Part shown: one piece after another, positions 1 to 5,378 of the stretch
How the letters are laid out: each line of letters begins with the position of its first letter
Numbering within the stretch: the stretch's first letter is position 1
DNA from: Elusimicrobiota bacterium
GTDB lineage: Bacteria > Elusimicrobiota > Elusimicrobia > Elusimicrobiales > UBA9959
Length of the DNA stretch: 10,961 bases
Assembly: GCA_030637365.1 (NCBI GenBank)
Contig: DAOWGR010000183.1
Location: 1 to 10,961 of the forward strand
Direction: 5' to 3'
Notes under the pieces: model-generated
Seen by the model: only the letters and a program-made list of their open reading frames with translations
Told to the model about the DNA's origin: nothing
The model's database searches: none
Translations under genes and position numbers: made by a program

Positions 1-417
1 GGAAAATCAGTAATGACGCTTCTTAATATTAATGTCGTGTCTTTAAGCGTTGCCGGCGGTATTATTCTGTTTATAATCGCGCTTGGAATGATTTTTCCCG
101 GGAAAACAAGTTTCGCGGATAATCCGGGAGGAGAGCCGTTTATTGTTCCTTTGGCAATTCCCCTTGTATGCGGCCCATCAACGCTAACCATCATCCTTAT
201 CTTTACCATGCGCGAGCCTCAATTGTGGAATATATGGCTTATGGTAATATTATGCGCATGGCTGATAAATATTATAATTCTCGGTTTTTCGAATCAGCTG
301 TCAAAGCTTTTGGGAAAAAGAGGGCTTCTCGCTCTTGAAAAGCTTATGGGAATGGTTTTAATTACTTTATCGGTTCAAATGGTGCTTGAAGGGATAAAGA
401 AATTTTTATCAAATTAA
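1..417 (+). CDS. MarC-family integral membrane protein (5' partial)
   Basis: This is the C-terminal part of a MarC/YchE-type multi-pass inner-membrane protein. The frame is open to the left edge (codons G-K-S-V precede the first ATG at 13), so the gene begins outside the window and the ATG at 13 is probably internal. MarC proteins are usually about 200 aa; some 138 are visible. The family signature is clear: a hydrophobic AGGIILFIIALGMIFPG stretch, then PLAIPLVCGPSTLTIILIF (a second conserved Pro/Gly-rich membrane segment), a long hydrophobic helix WLMVILCAWLINIIILGF, and a last helix reading LMGMVLITLSVQMVLEGI. The biochemical role of this family is not settled; the historic link to multiple antibiotic resistance has been withdrawn. 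The gene converges on the ACT-domain gene with only 26 bp between the stops and no obvious terminator hairpin. Family assignment is firm; function is open. Confidence 0.88.
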   Translation, partial: GKSVMTLLNINVVSLSVAGGIILFIIALGMIFPGKTSFADNPGGEPFIVPLAIPLVCGPSTLTIILIFTMREPQLWNIWLMVILCAWLINIIILGFSNQLSKLLGKRGLLALEKLMGMVLITLSVQMVLEGIKKFLSN

Positions 418-443
418 TCTTCCAAAAAAGGTTTTAGCGGATT

Positions 444-851
444 TTAAACATTTTCTTTTTTTAATATTTTTAACGCTTTCGTGGCGTCAGAAACATTTAA
501 GAGGATTCTTGAAGATTTGTTTGTTGTCAGGGTGGTTCCGTAAACCGTGGTAATGTTTATATTGTTTTGAGCCAATATTTTTGTCAGAAGTAAGAGTTCC
601 CCGGGTTTATCCGTTAAATCTATTGAAAGCATCGGGGTTTCAACGGTTGTAAATCCCGCGTTTGTAAGGATATAGCTAATTTTTTTGTCTATTTCCACGG
701 CTATTTTTACGATTCCGGAATCATCTTTTATTTCCGAAGCTATTCCGATGATGTTGATTTCTTCTTTTGTAAACAGTTCTATAAATTTGTTTAGCGCGCC
801 TGGAATATTTGGAAGAAAAGCCGTGTATTGTTTAACAATTTTAATATTCAT
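444..851 (-). CDS. tandem ACT-domain amino-acid-binding protein
   Basis: A 135-aa protein made of two ACT domains and nothing else. ACT domain 1 spans about residues 4-70 (turn motif NIPGAL at 15-20) and ACT domain 2 about 74-133 (DKPGELLLLTKILAQNNINI, 81-100, the classic beta-alpha-beta start with the ligand-loop Pro-Gly). ACT domains bind small ligands, usually amino acids, and normally control an attached enzyme. Stand-alone double-ACT proteins are presumed to act as free sensors or regulators, but their partner is usually unknown. No DNA-binding or catalytic domain is present. The start ATG has a reasonable ribosome site (CTGGAGAA a few bases upstream on the minus strand), and a promoter-like sequence lies at 894-923. 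The next gene, nifU, is divergent, so a shared regulatory region is possible. Fold is confident; ligand and target are unknown. Confidence 0.85.
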   Translation of the reverse strand: MNIKIVKQYTAFLPNIPGALNKFIELFTKEEINIIGIASEIKDDSGIVKIAVEIDKKISYILTNAGFTTVETPMLSIDLTDKPGELLLLTKILAQNNINITTVYGTTLTTNKSSRILLNVSDATKALKILKKENV

Positions 852-893
852 AAGTTCTCCAGTAAAGCGGAATGTTTTTTGCCGTGCTTTGAT

Positions 894-923
894 ATTATAT
901 TACAAATTGGCTTTCATGTTGAA
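894..923 (-). promoter_or_regulatory. predicted promoter of the ACT-domain gene
   Basis: Read on the minus strand, TTCAAC (plus 918-923) and a perfect TATAAT (plus 894-899) are separated by 18 bp. This places a start site near 887, about 35 bases before the ATG. The -10 sits in a TTTGTAATATAAT context that resembles the sequences upstream of both tRNA genes in the window. Sequence-pattern prediction only. Confidence 0.5.
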
Positions 924-1065
924 TAGTGATAATCATATTTAATATTATTTCAAGCAAGATGCATGAGATTAAAACCATGGCCCCAGCGTTCAAATAATGT
1001 TTATCGGCGCTTAAAAATCCGATTATCAGGCAATATGCGGGGGTGTGGAAAAAGAGGATTTGTTT

Positions 1066-1896
1066 ATGTGGGATTATACGAAAAAAGTTTTTGATCATTT
1101 TAAAAACCCCAGAAATGTTGGCGAAATAGAAAATCCGGACGCCATCGGAGAAATCGGCAATCTTGTTTGCGGAGACGCTTTAAAGTTAACTCTTAAAATA
1201 GAAAAAGAAACGGAGAAAATATTGGACGCCAAATTCAAAACCTTTGGTTGCGTAAGCGCCATCGCGTCTTCATCCGCGTTGACGGAAATAATAAAAGGGA
1301 AAACTCTTAAAGAAGCCGTGAAAACAACCAATAATGAAATAGCCGAATATTTGGGCGGGTTGCCGGACGAAAAAATGCATTGCTCGGTAATGGGCATGGA
1401 AGCCCTTCTGGCGGCTGAAAAAAATTATCGCGGCATTAAACCAATATCTTCAGCGAGTGGTTTCGCCGAAAAAACAGTTTGCAAGTGTTTCAATGTTTCC
1501 GAATCAAAAATTTTAAAAGCGATAGAGAGCAATAATCTTAAAACCGTTGAGGAAATTACCAATTACACAAAGGCCGGCGGAGGCTGCGGCAAATGTAAAG
1601 GTGAAATTGAAAAAATAGTCGCGAATTATTGGGAAAAAAAAGAGCGAAAGAAATTTTCTTCAATGACGGTTGTTGAAAAAATAAAACATATAGAGAATGT
1701 ATTGTCTGAAAAAGTCAATCCAAAACTTAAAAAGGACGGCGGGTGGGTGGAGCTTGTGGATTTAAACGGCAATATTATCAAGGTTAGATTTATGGGAGTA
1801 TGTTCCGGATGTCCTTCTTCCGGCCAAACTTTAAAAAATGTGGTGGAAAAGGAATTGAGAGAAAAAGTGGACAAAGCTTTAACGGTTGTGACATAA
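1066..1896 (+). CDS. nifU: NifU-type Fe-S cluster scaffold, three-domain
   Basis: A full-length NifU of 276 aa, the scaffold that receives sulfur from NifS and builds [2Fe-2S]/[4Fe-4S] clusters for transfer to apoproteins in the cytoplasm. Domain 1 (1-125) is IscU-like, with the three cluster cysteines C35, C62 and C106 and the D37 that labilises the cluster. Domain 2 (about 136-186) is the BFD-like [2Fe-2S] domain with C139, C141, C174 and C177. Domain 3 (about 202-274) is Nfu-like with the CSGC pair C246/C249. From memory these positions are the same as, or two off from, Azotobacter vinelandii NifU. I chose the ATG at 1066 because AAAGAGGA lies 8 bases upstream and the protein then starts MWDYTKKVFDHFKNPRNVG as in homologues; a GTG at 1045 would overrun that ribosome site. 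No nifHDK or nifB lies in the window, so a housekeeping NIF-type pathway is the simplest reading. Confidence 0.95.
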   Translation: MWDYTKKVFDHFKNPRNVGEIENPDAIGEIGNLVCGDALKLTLKIEKETEKILDAKFKTFGCVSAIASSSALTEIIKGKTLKEAVKTTNNEIAEYLGGLPDEKMHCSVMGMEALLAAEKNYRGIKPISSASGFAEKTVCKCFNVSESKILKAIESNNLKTVEEITNYTKAGGGCGKCKGEIEKIVANYWEKKERKKFSSMTVVEKIKHIENVLSEKVNPKLKKDGGWVELVDLNGNIIKVRFMGVCSGCPSSGQTLKNVVEKELREKVDKALTVVT

Positions 1897-1930
1897 TGGA
1901 AACGACGGGAAAACAGCGTTAAAATATTTT

Positions 1931-3133
1931 ATGAAAAAAGAAAAAATAATTTATCTTGACAATAATGCCACCACAAAAGTGGATTTAAAAGTTGTTCGTG
2001 AAATGACTCCTTTTTTCACCGAATTGTACGGTAATCCTTCAAGCATGCATTTTTTCGGCGGAAAAGTTCAGGCGCATCTGGATACCGCCCGCCTTAGAAT
2101 CGCCAATCTTCTGGGAGCCAAGCCGGAAGAAATTATTTTTACAAGCTGCGGCACGGAAAGTGATTCAACGGCTATTTTTTCGGCCATAAGGGTTAATCCG
2201 GAAAAAAAACACATTATAACCACCGTTGTTGAACATCCGGGCATTTTGAATGTTTGTAAGTATTTGGAATCTTTTAAGGGGTATAAAGTCACTTATCTCA
2301 AAGTGGACGCGGAGGGAAGAATAAGTCTTGATGAGCTTAAAGGCGCGATTACCGAACATACCGCCATAATTTCGATTATGTGGGCGAATAATGAAACAGG
2401 CGTGATTTTTCCCGTTGAAGAAGCCGCTAAAATAGCCGCGTCAAGAAATGTTTTATTTCACAGTGACGCGGTTCAAGCGGCCGGAAAACTCCCTATAAAT
2501 TTGGAAAATTCCAAAATAGACCTGCTTTCCGTTTCAGGCCATAAAATTCACGCTCCCAAAGGGATAGGCGCTCTTTATATAAGAAAAGGAACAATATTCG
2601 CGCCTTTTCTTATCGGAGGGCATCAGGAAAAAGGGCGCAGAGCGGGCACGGAAAATGTTCCTTATATAGCTGGATTGGGCAAGGCGGCCGAACTTGCCGC
2701 CAAGAATTTAAAAAAAGAAAATTCATATGTAAAAAAGTTGAGAGATAAATTTGAACAAGGCGTATTGAAAACCATTAAAAATGTAAGAATAAACGGCCAA
2801 GGCGCGGATAGATTGCCCAATACCTCAAATATAAGTTTTGAATATGTTGAAGGCGAATCCATATTGATTTTTTTAAGCGAGAAAGGAATATGCGCTTCGT
2901 CCGGTTCCGCTTGCGCGTCGGGTTCTTTGGATCCTTCGCATGTGCTTCTTTCCATGAGAGTTCCTTTAACATTCGCGCACGGTTCCATAAGATTTTCTTT
3001 CAGTGTTTACAATACCGAAGATGAGGTGGATTTTGTTCTTAAAGAATTGCCCGCTATAATTAAAAAACTGAGAATAATATCTCCTTTCGCGGAAGGCAAA
3101 CCTCTGTTTGGCGAGGTAAAAACAGAATCATAA
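1931..3133 (+). CDS. nifS: NifS-type cysteine desulfurase
   Basis: A 400-aa PLP-dependent class V enzyme converting L-cysteine to L-alanine plus an enzyme-bound persulfide, which is passed to NifU. Visible residues: N-terminal IYLDNNATT; the PLP-stacking His in VVEHPGIL (H102); the cofactor-pocket Asp/Gln in HSDAVQ (D179, Q182); the Schiff-base lysine in SVSGHKIHAPKG (K205); and the catalytic Cys in ASSGSACASGSLDPSHVL (C328) on the long mobile loop typical of NifS/IscS group I enzymes. Length and spacing match the family; K205 and C328 are each three residues beyond the Azotobacter NifS numbers I recall. It lies 34 bp after nifU, clearly in the same operon. No Shine-Dalgarno-like sequence precedes the ATG; an 8-codon frame overlapping the nifU stop may couple its translation. 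The C-terminal tail after about residue 383 is unremarkable. Confidence 0.95.
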   Translation: MKKEKIIYLDNNATTKVDLKVVREMTPFFTELYGNPSSMHFFGGKVQAHLDTARLRIANLLGAKPEEIIFTSCGTESDSTAIFSAIRVNPEKKHIITTVVEHPGILNVCKYLESFKGYKVTYLKVDAEGRISLDELKGAITEHTAIISIMWANNETGVIFPVEEAAKIAASRNVLFHSDAVQAAGKLPINLENSKIDLLSVSGHKIHAPKGIGALYIRKGTIFAPFLIGGHQEKGRRAGTENVPYIAGLGKAAELAAKNLKKENSYVKKLRDKFEQGVLKTIKNVRINGQGADRLPNTSNISFEYVEGESILIFLSEKGICASSGSACASGSLDPSHVLLSMRVPLTFAHGSIRFSFSVYNTEDEVDFVLKELPAIIKKLRIISPFAEGKPLFGEVKTES

Positions 3134-3163
3134 AAATAATAAGCAAAGAACGGGAAAATTTTG

Positions 3164-3169
3164 TAAAAT
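3164..3169 (+). promoter_or_regulatory. -10-like box upstream of tRNA(CAU)
   Basis: TAAAAT in the context attttgtaaaataag lies 20 bases before the tRNA. The tRNA-Cys upstream sequence has a nearly identical attttgtaatata string. I see no convincing -35 box, and processing from a nifS read-through transcript is also possible. Confidence 0.35.
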
Positions 3170-3189
3170 AAGTTTTAGACGCGCTATTA

Positions 3190-3263
3190 GGGCCCGTAGC
3201 TCAGTTGGTTAGAGCATTCCGCTCATAACGGACAGGTCGTAGGTTCAAGTCCTACCGGGCCCA
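3190..3263 (+). tRNA. tRNA with anticodon CAU, probably tRNA-Ile2 (lysidine type)
   Basis: A complete 74-nt cloverleaf. Acceptor GGGCCCG pairs with CGGGCCC at 3256-3262; D stem GCTC/GAGC; anticodon loop CTCATAA with CAT at 3224-3226; T stem GTAGG/CCTAC with loop TTCAAGT; discriminator A at 3263. CCA is not encoded. Anticodon-stem pair 27:43 is a T:C mismatch; the other four pairs are good. The stem lacks the three G:C pairs of initiator tRNA. Of the two remaining CAU tRNAs, Ile2 is favoured because the known isoleucine identity features are all present: C4:G69 (with C5:G68, also read by TilS), U12:A23, C29:G41, A37, A38 and A73. Elongator tRNA-Met cannot be fully excluded by eye. It lies 56 bp after nifS. 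Confidence 0.9.
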
Positions 3264-3270
3264 TTTTAAA

Positions 3271-3297
3271 ACGGCTATAAAGTCGTCTTATTTTTTT
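3271..3297 (+). terminator. weak terminator-like hairpin after tRNA(CAU)
   Basis: ACGGC TATAAA GTCGT forms a 5-bp stem (one G-U pair), followed five bases later by seven T. Position directly after the tRNA fits a terminator, but the stem is short. Confidence 0.4.
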
Positions 3298-3452
3298 ATA
3301 ACGATATCCTTTGGAAAAAGTTGGACTTGAAGCAAACGAAGCGCCGAGCGAATAGCGAGAGGTTGTTCTCCCCGTGTAACTTTGTTCACAGGATCAACAT
3401 CCTTGGCCGTCTGCCTGCCCGTCTACGCAGTGAGCTATGCGAATGTAGTGGC

Positions 3453-3469
3453 CAAGTCCTACCGGGCCC
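3453..3469 (+). repeat. 17-bp direct copy of the tRNA 3' end (att-like)
   Basis: CAAGTCCTACCGGGCCC here is identical to 3246-3262, the T-loop/T-stem/acceptor end of the upstream tRNA(CAU). The bases on both sides differ apart from chance matches. Such copies arise when an integrase-driven element uses a tRNA gene as its attachment site, or from partial tRNA duplication. The copies are only 207 bp apart and no integrase lies between them, so if this is an att pair the element is tiny or almost wholly deleted. Confidence 0.6.
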
Positions 3470-3494
3470 GGTAAAAAACCTGTCGATATGCTTA

Positions 3495-3521
3495 TCAAAA
3501 AATTCATATTCAATTTTTTGA
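3495..3521. repeat. AT-rich perfect hairpin
   Basis: TCAAAAAATT and AATTTTTTGA are a perfect 10-bp inverted repeat around a 7-base loop. It lies just inside the outer inverted repeat at 3525-3533 and upstream of the regulator promoter. It could act as a bidirectional terminator insulating that promoter, or simply be part of the repeat element. Confidence 0.4.
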
Positions 3522-3566
3522 GTTAAAGGATATTTGTTTGCGATGTTTTAGGTAATTGGACAAAAA

Positions 3567-3596
3567 TTGACAAGATATTTTAGTATGTGATAAACT
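3567..3596 (+). promoter_or_regulatory. predicted promoter of the regulator-reductase unit
   Basis: A perfect TTGACA (3567-3572) is followed after 18 bp by TAAACT (3591-3596), with TG one base upstream of the -10 (extended -10). A start site 6-8 bases further would fall at about 3602-3604, virtually on the ATG at 3604, suggesting a leaderless or nearly leaderless message. This agrees with the lack of any ribosome-binding sequence before that ATG. Confidence 0.5.
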
Positions 3597-3602
3597 ACTA
3601 AA
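3579..3602. promoter_or_regulatory. predicted operator palindrome for the ArsR-family repressor
   Basis: TTTAGTA (3579-3585) and TACTAAA (3596-3602) form a perfect 7-bp inverted repeat around a 10-bp spacer. It covers the spacer and -10 region of the predicted promoter and ends one base before the repressor ATG. ArsR/SmtB dimers bind such AT-rich interrupted palindromes, so autoregulation of the downstream pair is likely. Binding itself is inferred. Confidence 0.55.
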
Positions 3603-3603
3603 T

Positions 3604-3906
3604 ATGAAACAAAAATGCTTTGAAGCGGCCAAAGAACTTTCCGTTGTTTTATCGTCCATATCCAATCCCACAAGATTCCTTATAATGTGTTTGCTTTCTG
3701 ACAAAGAAATGTATGTGGGGCAATTACGCGATGAATTGGGCACGAGCAAGGGGAATATATCTCAGCATTTGAGAATTTTGTTTGACAGAAAGTTGATTAA
3801 GAGCAGGAAAACAGGAAATAAAGTTTATTACAGCATCAAACAAGGGGAAGGAAAAGTTCTCATAAGAAACCTGAGAAAAATTTATTGCCCGGGCTTAAAA
3901 GTTTAA
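3604..3906 (+). CDS. ArsR/SmtB-family repressor, SqrR/BigR-like dithiol sensor
   Basis: A 100-aa winged-helix protein. The ArsR start signature LSSISNPTRFLIMCLL (16-31) is followed by the HTH: VGQLRDELGTSKGNISQHLRIL (about 38-59, recognition helix near 48-59), then the wing LIKSRKTGNKVYYSI (64-78). The metal-binding ELCVCDL-type motif of ArsR/SmtB is absent. Instead C29 (in LIMCLLSDKEMYVGQL) and C95 (in KIYCPG) occupy the positions of the cysteine pair of the persulfide-responsive repressors SqrR and BigR. Their separation, 66 residues, equals that of SqrR C41/C107 and BigR C42/C108 as I recall them. An extra C5 is probably unrelated. The gene is followed 16 bp later by a disulfide/persulfide-reductase-like flavoprotein, supporting a sulfur-stress regulator. 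The family is certain; persulfide sensing is inference. Confidence 0.88.
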   Translation: MKQKCFEAAKELSVVLSSISNPTRFLIMCLLSDKEMYVGQLRDELGTSKGNISQHLRILFDRKLIKSRKTGNKVYYSIKQGEGKVLIRNLRKIYCPGLKV

Positions 3907-3922
3907 AAAGGAGAATACAACT

Positions 3923-5269
3923 ATGGAAAAAACAGATGTGTTGGTGATTGGAGGAAGCGCGGCCGGCATTATTGCCGCGGTAACCGGAAAGTCGTCCTAT
4001 CCGGATAAAAAATTTCTGCTTATTCGCAAAGAAAAACAGGTTCTTGTTCCTTGCGGGATACCGTATATTTTCGGTTCGCTGGAAAGCAGCGAAAAAAATC
4101 TTATTCCCGACGGCGCTGTAACCGGTGCCGGAGTGGATTTGCGCATCGGCGAAGTTGTTTCCATAGATTCCAAAAAGAAAATTTGTAAAACCGCCGGGGG
4201 AGAAGAAATCGGTTTTGAAAAACTTATATTGGCGCTCGGTTCCACGCCCACGGTTCCAAAATGGCTTAAGGGCGCCGAGCTTGAGAATGTTTTTACCATA
4301 CCGAAAGATAAAGAATATCTTGATAAAGTTTTGGTTAACCTCAAAGACCGTAAAAAGGTTGTTGTTATCGGCGGTGGGTTTATAGGAGTGGAGATATCCG
4401 ATGAATTAAATAAGGCCGGTAAAGAGGTTGCGCTGGTTGAAATATTGCCGCATATCTTGGAATTGGTTTTTGATGAAGAGATAGCCGTTCATGCCGAAGA
4501 AATCATTAAATCCAGAGGCGTAAAAGTGGAAAGCGGTTCGGGGATTAAAGAATTGTTGGGGGATAAAAAAGTTAACGGAGTTTTGTTGAACGATGGGAAA
4601 AAACTTGAGGCCGATGCCGTAATTTTATCCATGGGGTATCGCACCAATACGGCTCTTGCCAAAAAAGCGGGCATAAAGACCAATGAGATGGGTTTTATTG
4701 AAACGGATAAATATATGAGAACGGACAATAACGATATCTTTGCCGTTGGCGATTGCGCTTCAAAAAAAGATTTTATTACGGGAAAAGCAAGCGGAGTTAT
4801 GCTTGCTTCCACCGCTTGCGCGGAAGCCAGAATAGCGGGTATGAATCTTTATAAATTATCTTCAGTGCAGACTTTTAGCGGAACCATTGCCGTTTTTTCC
4901 ACCGCTTTCGGGGAAACGGGTTTCGCGTCGGCGGGTTTAATTGAGAAACAAGCCGTTAAAGAGGGTTTTGATATTATTACCGCGACATTTGAAGGTATTG
5001 ATAAACATCCGGGAACTCTGCCCGGAACGCATAAACAAATCGTTAAGCTTATTGCCGCTAAAGATTCGGGCGTAATACTTGGAGGGGAAGTTGTATGCGG
5101 GCCCAGTACGGGAGAATTGGTGAATATTATCGGATTTGCCATTCAAAACAGAATGACGGTGAATTCGGTTTTAACTACCCAAATCGGAACGCATCCATTG
5201 CTTACCGCGCCTCCGACCGCGTATCCTATCATTAAAGCGGCTGAAATGCTCGTAAAGAAACTTAAGTAA
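3923..5269 (+). CDS. CoA-disulfide/persulfide reductase-like FAD-NAD(P)H oxidoreductase
   Basis: A 448-aa flavoprotein of the single-cysteine branch of the pyridine nucleotide-disulfide oxidoreductases (CoA-disulfide reductase, NADH oxidase, NADH persulfide reductase). The FAD site is VLVIGGSAAGIIAA (6-19). C44 in LVPCGIPYIFG is the single redox cysteine equivalent to C43 of staphylococcal CoADR. The NAD(P)H fold is VVVIGGGFIGVEISDEL (146-162), and the second FAD motif is DIFAVGDCA (271-279). The remainder (about 320-448) is the dimerisation domain. No C-terminal rhodanese domain is fused, unlike persulfide-reductase forms such as Npsr or CoADR-RHD. A strong ribosome site (AAAAAGGAG) precedes the ATG, and the gene is closed by the terminator at 5291-5326. 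It probably reduces CoA disulfide, CoA or other low-molecular-weight persulfides, or O2; the sequence alone does not decide. Confidence 0.88.
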   Translation: MEKTDVLVIGGSAAGIIAAVTGKSSYPDKKFLLIRKEKQVLVPCGIPYIFGSLESSEKNLIPDGAVTGAGVDLRIGEVVSIDSKKKICKTAGGEEIGFEKLILALGSTPTVPKWLKGAELENVFTIPKDKEYLDKVLVNLKDRKKVVVIGGGFIGVEISDELNKAGKEVALVEILPHILELVFDEEIAVHAEEIIKSRGVKVESGSGIKELLGDKKVNGVLLNDGKKLEADAVILSMGYRTNTALAKKAGIKTNEMGFIETDKYMRTDNNDIFAVGDCASKKDFITGKASGVMLASTACAEARIAGMNLYKLSSVQTFSGTIAVFSTAFGETGFASAGLIEKQAVKEGFDIITATFEGIDKHPGTLPGTHKQIVKLIAAKDSGVILGGEVVCGPSTGELVNIIGFAIQNRMTVNSVLTTQIGTHPLLTAPPTAYPIIKAAEMLVKKLK

Positions 5270-5290
5270 ATTTTTTAATCGCGCAGTTAT

Positions 5291-5326
5291 ATCGCGGCAC
5301 TGTAATAAACAGTGCCGCGATTTTTT
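5291..5326 (+). terminator. strong Rho-independent terminator
   Basis: ATCGCGGCACTGT (5291-5303) pairs perfectly with ACAGTGCCGCGAT (5309-5321) around the loop AATAA, and the run of T extends to 5326. It lies 21 bp after the reductase stop. On the minus strand the hairpin is followed by ATATAACTGC rather than a T run, so it serves the plus strand only. Confidence 0.92.
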
Positions 5327-5378
5327 ATTCTCCTTCGCTCGCCTGTATTTTAAGCCGCATATATAAGCCCGCGCGGTT

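Larger units (their letters stand above)
3304..3533. repeat. gene-free stretch with nested inverted repeats and a tRNA 3'-end copy
   Basis: No credible gene lies between the tRNA and 3604. The stretch is bounded by a 9-bp perfect inverted repeat, ATATCCTTT (3304-3312) and AAAGGATAT (3525-3533), with similar outer bases (AACG and its counterpart TTTGTT). Inside are GGACTTG (3323-3329)/CAAGTCC (3453-3459) and CTTGGCC (3402-3408)/GGCCAAG (3450-3456), a GC-richer block with small hairpins, and a 17-bp copy of the tRNA 3' end. The layout resembles a small non-autonomous or degenerate mobile element (MITE- or REP-like). No transposase is present and target duplications are not evident, so this is a structural description rather than a family call. 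Confidence 0.45.

Noticed and set aside
1066..3133. Evidence for nitrogen fixation
   Set aside because: NifU and NifS alone are common housekeeping Fe-S proteins; nothing specific to nitrogenase is in the window.
3190..3263. Initiator tRNA-fMet
   Set aside because: The anticodon stem lacks the three consecutive G:C pairs, and the 1:72 pair is a normal G:C match.
3453..3469. Second tRNA gene
   Set aside because: Only the 3' T-arm/acceptor half is repeated; there is no anticodon arm or 5' acceptor strand upstream.
3321..3521. 66-codon plus-strand open frame in the tRNA-regulator intergenic region
   Set aside because: It begins at TTG with no ribosome site, runs through the hairpins and the tRNA-end copy, and its translation has no protein-like pattern.
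5291..5326. Bidirectional terminator also ending the minus-strand MORN gene
   Set aside because: The hairpin is symmetrical, but on the minus strand it is followed by ATATAACTGC and no T run.
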